Of a DNA stretch of 23,001 bases, positions 1 to 7,954 are shown one piece after another (the stretch's first letter is position 1; each line of letters starts with the position of its first letter). The stretch comes from DATCLA01 sp036564195 (GTDB lineage Bacteria > Bacillota > UBA4882 > UBA8346). Below the pieces are notes generated by a model, which saw nothing but the letters and a program-made list of their open reading frames with translations, was not told where the DNA came from and searched no databases. The stretch is taken from assembly GCA_036564195.1 (NCBI GenBank), contig DATCLA010000226.1:1-23001 (forward strand), given 5' to 3'. Made by a program: the position numbers and the translations under genes.

Positions 1-54
1 ATTTAAAACTTTATTAACAAAGAAAGGATTTTAAAGGTTTTATTCGAAAAATTA

Positions 55-83
55 TAAATATAAATATATTTGATTTATATTTA
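55..83. repeat. AT-only perfect inverted repeat upstream of dacF
   Basis: The left arm at 55-65 (TAAATATAAAT) is the exact reverse complement of the right arm at 73-83 (ATTTATATTTA), with a 7-base loop. It lies about 65 bases before the dacF start and overlaps the candidate -35 box at 70-75. It could be an operator, or an AT-rich hairpin left from the end of an upstream gene outside the window. No T-tract follows directly, so it is not called a terminator. In sequence this AT-rich, chance is a real alternative. Confidence 0.45.
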
Positions 84-98
84 ATTGAATGCTAAAGT
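70..98 (+). promoter_or_regulatory. Candidate sigma-A promoter for dacF
   Basis: TTGATT at 70-75 and TAAAGT at 93-98 are separated by 17 bases. Each box matches only about four of six consensus positions, and the whole region is AT-rich, so this is a weak assignment. The distance to the dacF start, about 50 bases, is reasonable. Confidence 0.3.
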
Positions 99-148
99 GC
101 TAACTTTGGGCCATTTAATAATAATCCGAACACCAGGGGAAGATTGTC

Positions 149-1300
149 TTGAAAAAAAGTAAATATCTGATTATAGTTAATGTTGCATTACTTTTTTTAA
201 TTTCAACCGGAGTCAAAGCAGCTGATTTGGATTTAACGGCACATTCAGCTGTTTTAATGGATTTTACCACTGGACAAGTCCTTTATGAAAAAAACGCCGA
301 TCAGAAGAGCCCTCCTGCCAGCACTACCAAGATTTTAACTGCTTTAGTAGCCTTGGAACAGGGAGATTTAAAGCAACAAATCACTACCAGCGCTAATGCC
401 AGTAGGGTCGAAGGCTCATCAATTTATCTTTCCGAGGGGGAAACCCATACTTTAGAGGAACTATTATATGGGATGTTACTGAGTTCCGGTAATGATGCCG
501 CTTTGGCAGTAGCGGAAGGTTTAGCCGGTTCCGAAGCGAAGTTTACCGAATGGATGAATCAAAAAGCAACGGCGCTCGGAGCCAAATCCAGTTCCTTTAC
601 AAACTGTAACGGACTGCCGAAAGCGGATCATTATACCACCGCCTATGATTTAGCTTTAATTACACGGTATGCTTTAAACAATCCGGTCTTCGAGACCATC
701 GTTAAAACCAAAAGCCATAATATCTCCTGGCCGGGTAGGGATTATGACAAAGTATTATATAATCATAACAAATTGTTGTGGCGCTATCAATTTGTCGACG
801 GTGTGAAAACCGGGTATACCCGTGAGGCTGGCGGTTGTCTGGTTTCCTCAGCGACCAGGTATGGCCACAGGCTGATCGCAGTAGTTTTAAACAGTACAAC
901 TATCTACGAAGACTCGGAAAAGTTATTTGAGTACGGGTTCAATAATTACGAACTAATTAATCTGGTTTCCGGTCAGGAAAATTTGGGTTTAATTAAGGTG
1001 ATTGCCGGGATTAAGGAAACTATACCGGTATTTTCAAAACATCCTTTAACAATGTTGCTTCCCAAAGGTATGGCCCGGAAGATTAAGATTGATTTAGAAC
1101 TGCGTAAATTCATTCCCGCTCCGGTCGAACCGCTGCAGGAGGTCGGAGAGGTTAAAGTCAAAATAGGTGGTAAAATCATGGAAACAGTACCGGTTGTTAC
1201 TGCCGAGTATGTACCTAAAAAGAGTCTGTTTCAAAAAATATGGGATTGGGTGAAGGGAATTTTAACACCACTGAATATTCTCCATAGAGAGGGACGTTAA
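149..1300 (+). CDS. dacF: D-alanyl-D-alanine carboxypeptidase (PBP5/DacF family, S11)
   Basis: This is a low-molecular-weight penicillin-binding protein that removes the terminal D-Ala from peptidoglycan pentapeptides on the outer face of the cytoplasmic membrane. The 383 residues carry all three active-site motifs: STTK at 58-61 (nucleophile Ser58), SGN at 113-115 and KTG at 220-222. Residues 1-24 form a signal peptide ending in VKA. Residues from about 270 to 350 fit the PBP5 C-terminal domain, and an amphipathic stretch rich in W, I and L at about 354-376 fits the usual membrane anchor. The start is TTG at 149, chosen because AGGGGA at 135-140 lies 8 bases upstream. In Bacillus the family includes vegetative DacA and sporulation DacF/DacB. 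The symbol dacF is inferred from family resemblance; the enzyme class is secure. Confidence 0.93.
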   Translation: MKKSKYLIIVNVALLFLISTGVKAADLDLTAHSAVLMDFTTGQVLYEKNADQKSPPASTTKILTALVALEQGDLKQQITTSANASRVEGSSIYLSEGETHTLEELLYGMLLSSGNDAALAVAEGLAGSEAKFTEWMNQKATALGAKSSSFTNCNGLPKADHYTTAYDLALITRYALNNPVFETIVKTKSHNISWPGRDYDKVLYNHNKLLWRYQFVDGVKTGYTREAGGCLVSSATRYGHRLIAVVLNSTTIYEDSEKLFEYGFNNYELINLVSGQENLGLIKVIAGIKETIPVFSKHPLTMLLPKGMARKIKIDLELRKFIPAPVEPLQEVGEVKVKIGGKIMETVPVVTAEYVPKKSLFQKIWDWVKGILTPLNILHREGR

Positions 1301-1328
1301 GGGGGAATTAAATTCAGGTTATTGGTTC

Positions 1329-1358
1329 TTGACGAACCGGGGGTAGCAATGCTATAAT
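1329..1358 (+). promoter_or_regulatory. Sigma-A promoter of the tRNA-Leu gene
   Basis: TTGACG at 1329-1334 and a perfect TATAAT at 1353-1358 are separated by 18 bases. Transcription would begin only a few bases before the mature tRNA 5' end at 1369. This is among the best promoter matches in the window and shows that the tRNA is transcribed independently of dacF. Confidence 0.8.
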
Positions 1359-1368
1359 CGTAAGGCAT

Positions 1369-1450
1369 GCGAGAGTGGCGGAATGGCAGACGCGCTAGAC
1401 TTAGGATCTAGTGGGCAACCGTGCGGGTTCAAGTCCCGCCTCTCGCACCA
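1369..1450 (+). tRNA. tRNA-Leu (anticodon UAG), CCA encoded
   Basis: The acceptor arms GCGAGAG (1369-1375) and CTCTCGC (1440-1446) pair fully, followed by discriminator A1447 and an encoded CCA at 1448-1450. The anticodon stem CTAGA/TCTAG encloses the loop CTTAGGA, giving anticodon UAG, which reads CUN leucine codons. The T arm GCGGG-TTCAAGT-CCCGC is intact. The variable region is the longer class II type expected for tRNA-Leu. The gene stands alone between dacF and tig. Confidence 0.97.
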
Positions 1451-1537
1451 TTTTTCATTTAAAATAATAAAAGTTTAAAATGTGAAGATTGCTATTGACA
1501 ACTGTTGACTACAAAGGTTAATATTTAAATTAAATTG

Positions 1538-1568
1538 CATCCTCGGTAAAGCTGAGGATGTTTTTATT
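1538..1568 (+). terminator. Rho-independent terminator after tRNA-Leu
   Basis: CATCCTCGG (1538-1546) pairs with CTGAGGATG (1552-1560) as a 9-bp stem with one G-U pair and a 5-base loop, followed directly by TTTTTATT. It ends the tRNA transcript and insulates the tig operon. Confidence 0.88.
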
Positions 1569-1747
1569 AACATCTTGTTTAAAATGGCCGTTTGCATTAA
1601 ATGATGTTTTGGACATTTTACTGATGAAACGCTCGATCCCTGAATGCCGAAATGAAGGAGTTTCGAGTGAATTGTCGAATGCAAAACAGGGAAACAATTG
1701 TTCTAAACGGACATATAATATTCAGTATGGATTCAGGAGGAGCATAA
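1569..1747 (+). other. Leader region before tig; promoter not clearly resolved
   Basis: About 180 bases without a gene. A perfect TATAAT lies at 1714-1719, but no acceptable -35 box sits 16-18 bases upstream. A weak pair, TTGTTT (1575-1580) and TAAATG (1598-1603) with a 17-base gap, lies just after the terminator. The strong ribosome binding site AGGAGG at 1735-1740 belongs to tig. No leader peptide or riboswitch fold was recognised. Confidence 0.35.
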
Positions 1748-3052
1748 ATGCAATTTAACTTGGAAAAACTAGAGAAGAATTTGGTTTCAATCGAGGCCAC
1801 TGTTAGTGTTGAGGAGATTGAAGAAGCCATTGCCAAGGCTTATAAAAAGGTGGTTAAAAAAGTTAACCTGCCCGGTTTCCGGAAAGGGAATATTCCTCGG
1901 CATATTCTCGAAGCTCATTTTGGCAAAGAGGTCTTTTATGAAGATGCCTTGGATATAATAGTTCCAAAAGCTTATTTAGAAGCTCTGAACGAATTTAAGC
2001 TGGAACCGATTGACAACCCCCAATTTGAAGTGGTTGAACCGCTGGATGCCGCTAAACCGTTTGTATTTAAAGCCAAGGTAGAGTTATTACCAGAGGTTAA
2101 ACTCGGACAATATAAGAATTTACAGGTTGAAAAGAAACAAGTGCAGATTACACCGGAAGATATCGAAAAACAGTTGAAAGTGCTCCAGGAACGCCATACC
2201 GAACTGGTACTCTCCGATAAAGAAGAGTTAGAAAAAGGTGACTTTGCCGTTATCGATTTCGAAGGTTATATCGATGGGAAGCCTTTTACCGGTGGCGCAG
2301 CGCAAGCGTATACCCTCGAAATCGGTTCGGAAACCTTCATTCCCGGTTTCGAGGATCAGCTGATCGGAATGAAAACCGGGACAGAACGGGAGATTACCGT
2401 GACTTTTCCCGCCGATTATCAGAATTCAGAATTAGCCGGCAAAGAAGCTGTATTTAAGGTTGCTTTAAAAGAGATCAAAGTTAAAGAGATTCCGGAATTA
2501 GATGATGAATTTGCTAAAAGCGTCGGTAATTTTGAAAATTTAGACGAATTGCGAAAAGACATTGAAACTAAAATTACTTCAATGGCCGAGTTGGAGGCAG
2601 AAAACGTTTATTCGGAAGCAGTGATTCAAAAGGCGGTGAGCAACTCGGAAGTAGAGATCCCTGAAATTATGATTAAACAAGAAATAGAACAAATGATGCA
2701 CCGCTTTGAACGTAATCTGGCTCACCAGGGTTTGAATCTGGAAAAATACTTGGAGTATTCTAAAAAAACCAGAGAGGATGTTTTAGAAGAATTTCGTCCG
2801 GAAGCCGAAAAGCAGGTAAAAACGGATCTGGTTTTGAATTCCATTGCCAAACAGGAAAATATTGAAGTCAGTGAGGCCGAGATTGATGATAAAGTTCGGG
2901 AATTGGCTGAGCGCTACCAGTATAAAAACCCGGAGAAGCTAAAGCAGGAACTGACTTCCCAAGGCCGTTTAGCCCAGATTAAACAGGCAATTATTTTGGA
3001 AAAAACCGCTGATTTTCTTAAAGAAAGTGCAGTGCCATTAATTTCTCAGTAA
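1748..3052 (+). CDS. tig: Trigger factor (ribosome-associated chaperone and prolyl isomerase)
   Basis: Trigger factor docks at the ribosomal exit tunnel and assists folding of nascent chains. The 434 residues match the usual length. The ribosome-docking signature GFRKGNIP lies at 43-50 (family consensus GFRxGxxP). A FKBP-type PPIase domain spans roughly 162-245, beginning near VIDFEGYIDG and including FIPGFEDQLIGM. The rest, about 250-434, is the charged helical chaperone domain. The ATG at 1748 has a textbook AGGAGG 7 bases upstream. It is the first gene of a tig-clpP-clpX operon; clpP starts 24 bases after its stop. This order is common in both Bacillota and Proteobacteria. Confidence 0.97.
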   Translation: MQFNLEKLEKNLVSIEATVSVEEIEEAIAKAYKKVVKKVNLPGFRKGNIPRHILEAHFGKEVFYEDALDIIVPKAYLEALNEFKLEPIDNPQFEVVEPLDAAKPFVFKAKVELLPEVKLGQYKNLQVEKKQVQITPEDIEKQLKVLQERHTELVLSDKEELEKGDFAVIDFEGYIDGKPFTGGAAQAYTLEIGSETFIPGFEDQLIGMKTGTEREITVTFPADYQNSELAGKEAVFKVALKEIKVKEIPELDDEFAKSVGNFENLDELRKDIETKITSMAELEAENVYSEAVIQKAVSNSEVEIPEIMIKQEIEQMMHRFERNLAHQGLNLEKYLEYSKKTREDVLEEFRPEAEKQVKTDLVLNSIAKQENIEVSEAEIDDKVRELAERYQYKNPEKLKQELTSQGRLAQIKQAIILEKTADFLKESAVPLISQ

Positions 3053-3076
3053 AATAAGTTCCGGAGGGTCAAAAAA

Positions 3077-3661
3077 ATGAATTTAGTTCCAATGGTTGTT
3101 GAACAAACCAATCGAGGCGAGCGGGCGTTTGATATCTTTTCCCGCCTGTTGAAAGAGCGCATTGTTTTTTTAGGGGGGCCCATCGATGACAACATGGCTA
3201 ATCTGGTCATTGCCCAACTGCTCTTCTTACAGTCGGAAGATCCGGATAAGGATATTTTCCTCTACATTAACAGTCCGGGGGGAGTTGTTTATTCCGGGTT
3301 AGCTATCTATGACACGATGCAGCATATCAAGCCGCCGGTGGCTACCATTTGTATTGGGATTGCCGCCAGTATGGCTGCTTTATTGCTTACCGCCGGGACC
3401 AAAGGAAAACGTTATGCGTTGCCTAATTCCCGGGTAATGATCCATCAACCCCATGGGGGGGCCGAAGGCCAAGCAGTTGATATTGAGATTCAAGCCAAAG
3501 AAATTTTACGTTTGCGCGAAATCGGTAATGAAATTTTGGCTAAACATACCGGTCAGCCTTTAGAACGTATTGAAAGAGATGTCGATCGTAATTTCTGGAT
3601 GTCAGCGACGGAAGCTAAAAACTATGGTATAATCGATAATATATTTGTCCCCCAAAAATAA
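3077..3661 (+). CDS. clpP: ClpP protease subunit with Asn in place of the catalytic Asp
   Basis: ClpP forms the tetradecameric serine-protease chamber of ClpXP and related machines in the cytoplasm. The 194 residues align along their length with E. coli ClpP. The nucleophile is Ser98 in GIAASMA and the base is His123 in MIHQPHGG. The third triad residue falls at position 172 within ERDVDRNFWMS. E. coli has Asp185 (mature Asp171) there, but here the codon is AAT, Asn. The rest of the surrounding block is well conserved, so this looks like substitution and not decay. Listeria monocytogenes ClpP1 carries an Asn at the same place and works best in a mixed complex with a second ClpP. The start ATG has GGAGGG just upstream. 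No second clpP is in this window. Family is secure; activity as a homo-oligomer is uncertain. Confidence 0.96.
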   Translation: MNLVPMVVEQTNRGERAFDIFSRLLKERIVFLGGPIDDNMANLVIAQLLFLQSEDPDKDIFLYINSPGGVVYSGLAIYDTMQHIKPPVATICIGIAASMAALLLTAGTKGKRYALPNSRVMIHQPHGGAEGQAVDIEIQAKEILRLREIGNEILAKHTGQPLERIERDVDRNFWMSATEAKNYGIIDNIFVPQK

Positions 3662-3702
3662 CCGTATGATGGCCCCGACTATTCCGAAAACGAGGTGGCA
3701 GA

Positions 3703-4971
3703 ATGTTTAAATTCGGAGATGAAAAAGGTCAGTTAAAATGTTCCTTTTGCGGTAAAGCACAGGAACAGGTGAAAAAGCTTATAGCCGGACCCGGGGTTTA
3801 TATTTGCGATGAATGCATTGAGCTCTGTAATGAAATCATTGATGAAGAGCTGAATGAGGAAGTAAATTTAGACCTGACCACTAACCCGAAACCGAAAGAG
3901 ATCAAAGAAATTTTGGATCAATATGTCATCGGACAGGAAGATGCCAAGAAAACTCTGGCGGTTGCGGTTTACAATCATTATAAACGGATTAATTCCGAAG
4001 AGCGTTTTGAAGATGTGGAACTCCAAAAGAGTAATATCCTGTTATTAGGACCGACCGGATGCGGCAAAACCTTGTTAGCTCAGACTTTGGCTAAAATTTT
4101 AAATGTCCCATTCGCTATCGCCGACGCAACTTCGTTAACAGAAGCCGGTTATGTCGGTGAAGATGTTGAGAATATTCTTTTAAAACTGATTCAAGCCGCA
4201 GATTATGATGTGGAACGGGCTGAAAAAGGGATTATCTATATCGATGAAGTGGATAAAATTGCCCGCAAATCCGAAAATCCTTCCATTACCCGTGATGTCT
4301 CCGGGGAAGGAGTTCAACAGGCATTACTGAAGATTTTGGAAGGGACTGTGGCTTCAGTACCGCCTCAGGGCGGCCGGAAACATCCCCATCAGGAATTTAT
4401 CCAATTAGACACTACTAATATTCTGTTTATTTGTGGTGGTGCTTTTGACGGGTTGGAAAAATTGATTGAAGCCCGGATCGGCAAAAAGACAATGGGATTC
4501 GGCGCGGAAATAAAGTCTAAGATTGAGAAACCGGTTGGTGAATTATTCCGGCAAATTATGCCTGAGGATTTACTAAAATACGGTTTGATTCCGGAGTTTG
4601 TGGGACGGTTGCCGATTGTCGTTGCTTTGGATGCTTTAGATGAAACAGCCCTGATCCGAATCCTAACTGAACCCAAGAACGCTTTGGTCAAACAATTTCA
4701 AAAGTTATTCGAAATTGATAATATCGAACTGGCTTTTGAGGAAGATGCACTACGCGCAATTGCCAAACAGGCTATTGCCAGAAATACCGGTGCCCGAGGC
4801 CTTCGGGCGATCATTGAAAAATTGTTGTTGAACCTGATGTATGAATTGCCTTCACGTACGGATATCAAACGTTGTAAGATCACTAAAAGCATGGTTGAGA
4901 ATAACGAGGAACCGCTACTGATCTCTTCGGTTGAAACACCGCGTAAAAAGAAGAAAGAAGAATCAGCCTGA
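3703..4971 (+). CDS. clpX: ClpX, ATP-dependent unfoldase of ClpXP
   Basis: ClpX is a hexameric AAA+ unfoldase that selects substrates and threads them into ClpP. The 422 residues show the N-terminal zinc-binding domain (Cys13, Cys16, Cys35, Cys38), Walker A GPTGCGKT at 116-123, pore loop GYVGED at 149-154, Walker B ending in Asp181-Glu182, an RKH loop at 225-227 and the GRLP element with Arg302. The loop that docks into ClpP, IGF in E. coli and B. subtilis, reads Met264-Gly265-Phe266. The gene lies 41 bases after clpP with GAGGTGG as ribosome binding site and is the last of the operon, followed by a strong terminator. The C-terminal tail is lysine-rich. Confidence 0.97.
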   Translation: MFKFGDEKGQLKCSFCGKAQEQVKKLIAGPGVYICDECIELCNEIIDEELNEEVNLDLTTNPKPKEIKEILDQYVIGQEDAKKTLAVAVYNHYKRINSEERFEDVELQKSNILLLGPTGCGKTLLAQTLAKILNVPFAIADATSLTEAGYVGEDVENILLKLIQAADYDVERAEKGIIYIDEVDKIARKSENPSITRDVSGEGVQQALLKILEGTVASVPPQGGRKHPHQEFIQLDTTNILFICGGAFDGLEKLIEARIGKKTMGFGAEIKSKIEKPVGELFRQIMPEDLLKYGLIPEFVGRLPIVVALDALDETALIRILTEPKNALVKQFQKLFEIDNIELAFEEDALRAIAKQAIARNTGARGLRAIIEKLLLNLMYELPSRTDIKRCKITKSMVENNEEPLLISSVETPRKKKKEESA

Positions 4972-5000
4972 ATAAATGCTGTTTATAACTTACTGATTAT

Positions 5001-5027
5001 ACCCGGGTAGGATTACCCGGGTTTTTT
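5001..5027 (+). terminator. Rho-independent terminator after clpX
   Basis: ACCCGGGTA (5001-5009) and TACCCGGGT (5014-5022) form a perfect 9-bp GC-rich stem with a GGAT loop, followed by a T run to 5027. It closes the tig-clpP-clpX operon. Confidence 0.93.
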
Positions 5028-5243
5028 GGTATTTAGCAGTAAAGCACTACCTATGAAGTTGCTGATGTGTAATTTGAGGGAACAAAATCAACAATTCTAT
5101 GGTAAAGAAACCCTTACTTGGTTTAATTTATAGATCGACCCGGTTTAAATCAGCAAAAAAATGTTAATACTAAAGCTGCATCGTTTGAGGTTACCGGCCA
5201 AGCTGAACGGTTAACCCGACAAACAATTAGGAAAGGGTTGATA

Positions 5244-6926
5244 ATGGTGGAATATATTACAAATTTAATCGGTTTGATTAATCTTTTTTTTGCGATTGTA
5301 ATCGGTCTTTACTTCTGGAATCTGCTGCGTTCCCAACAGACTAATAAAGTAGCAGTGGACCGCGAGTCCCGTAAAGAAATGGAAAAACTACAAAGATTGC
5401 GCCGGATCTCATTAACTGAACCGTTAGCCGAAAAAACCCGTCCCAGCAATTTTAAGGAGATCATTGGCCAGGATGACGGTTTGAAAGCATTACGGGCTGC
5501 TTTATGCGGGCCCAATCCTCAACATGTAATTCTTTACGGCCCGCCCGGGGTTGGTAAAACTGCCGCTGCCCGGGTAGTCCTGGAAGAAGCCAAAAAACAA
5601 CCTTTGTCTCCTTTTAAAGAAAATGCCAAGTTTGTGGAGATTGATGCGACTACCGCCCGCTTTGATGACCGGGGCATCGCCGACCCATTGATTGGTTCAG
5701 TCCATGATCCGATTTATCAGGGGGCCGGTCCCTTGGGAATTGCCGGGATTCCGCAACCGAAACCGGGAGCAGTGACCAAAGCCCATGGCGGGATTTTATT
5801 TATCGATGAAATCGGCGAACTCCACCCAATCCAGATGAATAAATTATTAAAGGTTTTGGAAGACCGGAAAGTTTTTTTAGAAAGCGCCTATTATAGTTCG
5901 GAAGATGCCAATATTCCCCATCATATTCATGACATTTTTCAAAATGGACTACCGGCCGACTTCCGACTGGTGGGGGCGACCACCCGGATGCCTCAGGATA
6001 TCCCGGCGGCGATCCGTTCCCGGTGTGTGGAAATATTTTTTCAGCCCCTGTCAATGAAAGATGTGGAGATAGTCGCCGCCAACGCAGCCCGCAAAATCAA
6101 CCTCGAATTGGAACCGGGAGTGATCAGTTTAATCACTAAATATGCTTGTAACGGACGGGATGCGGTTAACCTGATTCAAATTACCGGCGGATTGGCAATC
6201 ACTGAAAACCGGAACCGAATTTTGTTAAAAGATATTGAATGGGTGATCCACAGCAGTCAATTTTCGCCACGGCCTAATGTAAAAATTCCCGTCCGTCCAC
6301 AAGTCGGATATGTAAATGGGCTGGCCGTTTTCGGACCGAATATGGGAAGCGTGATCCAGGTGGAAGTTTCGGCGCTTCCGGTTGAACCGGGAAAAGGGCT
6401 GGTTACTACAACCGGCGTCGTGGATGAGGAGGAAATGGGCCAACCCGGCAAAACGTTTCGACGTAAGAGTATGGCCAAAAGTTCAGTTGAGAATGTGTTA
6501 ACAGTCATTCGGAAATTTTTGGGGGTTAAACCCTCCGATTATGACATCCACATCAACTTTCCCGGCGGTGTGCCAATTGACGGACCTTCAGCTGGCATTA
6601 CCCTGGTAACTGCGATTTATTCGGCAATTACCGGTAAGTTAATTAACCATGAATTAGCAATGACCGGTGAGATTTCGTTACGCGGCGGGGTGATGCCGGT
6701 GGGTGGTATCCCGGCCAAGCTGGCGGCAGCTAAAGAAGCTGGTGTTAAAGAGGTAATTATCCCGAAAGAGAATTGGCAGGAGATCTTTGAGAATGAACAG
6801 GAGATTAAGATCATCCCTGTGGAGCGGATTGAAGAGGTGATTGCTTTAGCGGTAGTCAAACCTTTAATGGAAGCGCCACAGTCGCCTCGGATTTTAACTA
6901 CGACGGAGCAGACGGCGTTGGCGTGA
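5244..6926 (+). CDS. lonB: LonB, membrane-anchored ATP-dependent Lon-type protease
   Basis: This 560-residue protein resembles Bacillus subtilis LonB throughout. A hydrophobic helix at about 11-28 (FFAIVIGLYFW) is a membrane anchor in place of the large Lon N-domain. The AAA+ module has Walker A GPPGVGKT at 99-106 and Walker B ILFIDE at about 184-189. The Lon protease domain has the Ser-Lys dyad Ser449 (in DGPSAG) and Lys492 (in GGIPAKLAAA). ATG 5244 is preferred over in-frame TTG 5238, because AGGAAAGGG at 5229-5237 touches the TTG but is well spaced from the ATG. In B. subtilis lonB is expressed in the forespore, so its presence suggests, but does not prove, sporulation. The 216 bases after the clpX terminator hold no clear promoter; TTGAGG at 5074 with TATGGT at 5098 is weak. 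Confidence 0.95.
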   Translation: MVEYITNLIGLINLFFAIVIGLYFWNLLRSQQTNKVAVDRESRKEMEKLQRLRRISLTEPLAEKTRPSNFKEIIGQDDGLKALRAALCGPNPQHVILYGPPGVGKTAAARVVLEEAKKQPLSPFKENAKFVEIDATTARFDDRGIADPLIGSVHDPIYQGAGPLGIAGIPQPKPGAVTKAHGGILFIDEIGELHPIQMNKLLKVLEDRKVFLESAYYSSEDANIPHHIHDIFQNGLPADFRLVGATTRMPQDIPAAIRSRCVEIFFQPLSMKDVEIVAANAARKINLELEPGVISLITKYACNGRDAVNLIQITGGLAITENRNRILLKDIEWVIHSSQFSPRPNVKIPVRPQVGYVNGLAVFGPNMGSVIQVEVSALPVEPGKGLVTTTGVVDEEEMGQPGKTFRRKSMAKSSVENVLTVIRKFLGVKPSDYDIHINFPGGVPIDGPSAGITLVTAIYSAITGKLINHELAMTGEISLRGGVMPVGGIPAKLAAAKEAGVKEVIIPKENWQEIFENEQEIKIIPVERIEEVIALAVVKPLMEAPQSPRILTTTEQTALA

Positions 6927-6994
6927 CTCTAACGGTTTGGTTTTAACTATACATTATCTTACCTCATCTAAGTATATTATAAAAATATGATCAC

Positions 6995-7029
6995 AACCGC
7001 CTGATTGCACCAGAGCGGTTTGCTTTTTT
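6995..7029 (+). terminator. Rho-independent terminator after lonB
   Basis: AACCGC (6995-7000) pairs with GCGGTT (7015-7020). The stem continues inward as CTG/CAG with A7014 bulged, leaving a 7-base loop. A run of six T follows at 7024-7029 after TGC. Confidence 0.75.
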
Positions 7030-7036
7030 AAAACGT

Positions 7037-7066
7037 TTGACAGTAAGTAGTTAGCCTGTGAAGAAT
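7037..7066 (+). promoter_or_regulatory. Candidate promoter for the patatin/flavoprotein operon
   Basis: A perfect -35 box TTGACA at 7037-7042 is followed after 18 bases by AAGAAT at 7061-7066 (four of six matches to TATAAT). It sits just after the lonB terminator and about 80 bases before the patatin start, where a promoter is needed. Confidence 0.45.
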
Positions 7067-7145
7067 TTTACCAGGTTAAGAGAAGGGCAAACCAAAGATA
7101 TCGCGAAATAAATTTAAAAAATTCCATTCTTCTCAGGAGTTAGTC

Positions 7146-7952
7146 ATGAAAGATCCGAAAGCTTACCCACGCATTATTCTGGCATTGGGAGGCGGTGGCG
7201 CCCGGGGGTTTGCCCATATAGGGGTACTTCAGGTATTACAGGAAGCCGGTATTAAAATTGCCGGAATCGTCGGGACCAGCATGGGGGCATTAATTGGCAG
7301 TACCTTTGCGGTGGAGACCGACCTTTATTTTTTAGCTCGGGTAATTGAGGCTTTGAGTTGGGAAGATTTGATTGATCTGAGCTTGCCGCGGCTGGGATTG
7401 ATCGATGGCAATAAAATTCAATCTTTGGTGGATTTATTAACTAAAGGTAAACGAATTGAAGAATTGCCGTTGCAATTTTGGGCAATTGCCACTGAACTGA
7501 TGTCCGGAAAAGAGATTGTCTTTAAATCAGGGCCGTTAGCTCAGGCAATCAGGGCCAGTATTTCGATTCCCGGAGTTTTTCAACCGGTAGAGCTTAACGG
7601 GCAATTGCTGGTCGACGGCGGTGTGGTAGCCGGAGTCCCGGTGGAGCTGGCTAAAGAGCTGAACGGCGATCTGACAGTCGCGGTCAACGTTGGGTTTGAC
7701 CATACGCAGCATACCGTGAACAATATCTTTGACGTCTTATCCAAAGTCCTGGACATTATGGGCAACCGGCTGGATACCTACCAGTTGCAACTGGCGGATT
7801 TGGTAATCACTCCGCAACTGGGTAATATTGGGACGATGCATTTTCAACGGGCCAAAGAATGTGTGATAATTGGCCGCCAGGCAGCAGAAGCGGCTTTGCC
7901 GCAATTGGAGAGTTTAATTCAAAATTATTCCCAAAAGGATTTGGTGGGTTAG
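7146..7952 (+). CDS. Patatin-like phospholipase / serine esterase (NTE family)
   Basis: The protein is a predicted lipid acyl hydrolase with the patatin Ser-Asp dyad. The oxyanion-hole loop GGGGARGFAHIG spans about 15-26, the nucleophile Ser45 lies in GTSMG, and Asp157 lies in the DGG motif (LLVDGGVVAG). At 268 residues it is a single compact domain with no signal peptide or membrane helix, so it is probably cytosolic or peripheral to the membrane. It resembles bacterial RssA/YlbK-type proteins, whose substrates are mostly unknown. ATG 7146 follows AGGAG at 7135-7139. The stop is 2 bases before the next gene, so the two are probably translationally coupled. The exact substrate cannot be told from sequence. 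Confidence 0.9.
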   Translation: MKDPKAYPRIILALGGGGARGFAHIGVLQVLQEAGIKIAGIVGTSMGALIGSTFAVETDLYFLARVIEALSWEDLIDLSLPRLGLIDGNKIQSLVDLLTKGKRIEELPLQFWAIATELMSGKEIVFKSGPLAQAIRASISIPGVFQPVELNGQLLVDGGVVAGVPVELAKELNGDLTVAVNVGFDHTQHTVNNIFDVLSKVLDIMGNRLDTYQLQLADLVITPQLGNIGTMHFQRAKECVIIGRQAAEAALPQLESLIQNYSQKDLVG

Positions 7953-7954
7953 GT

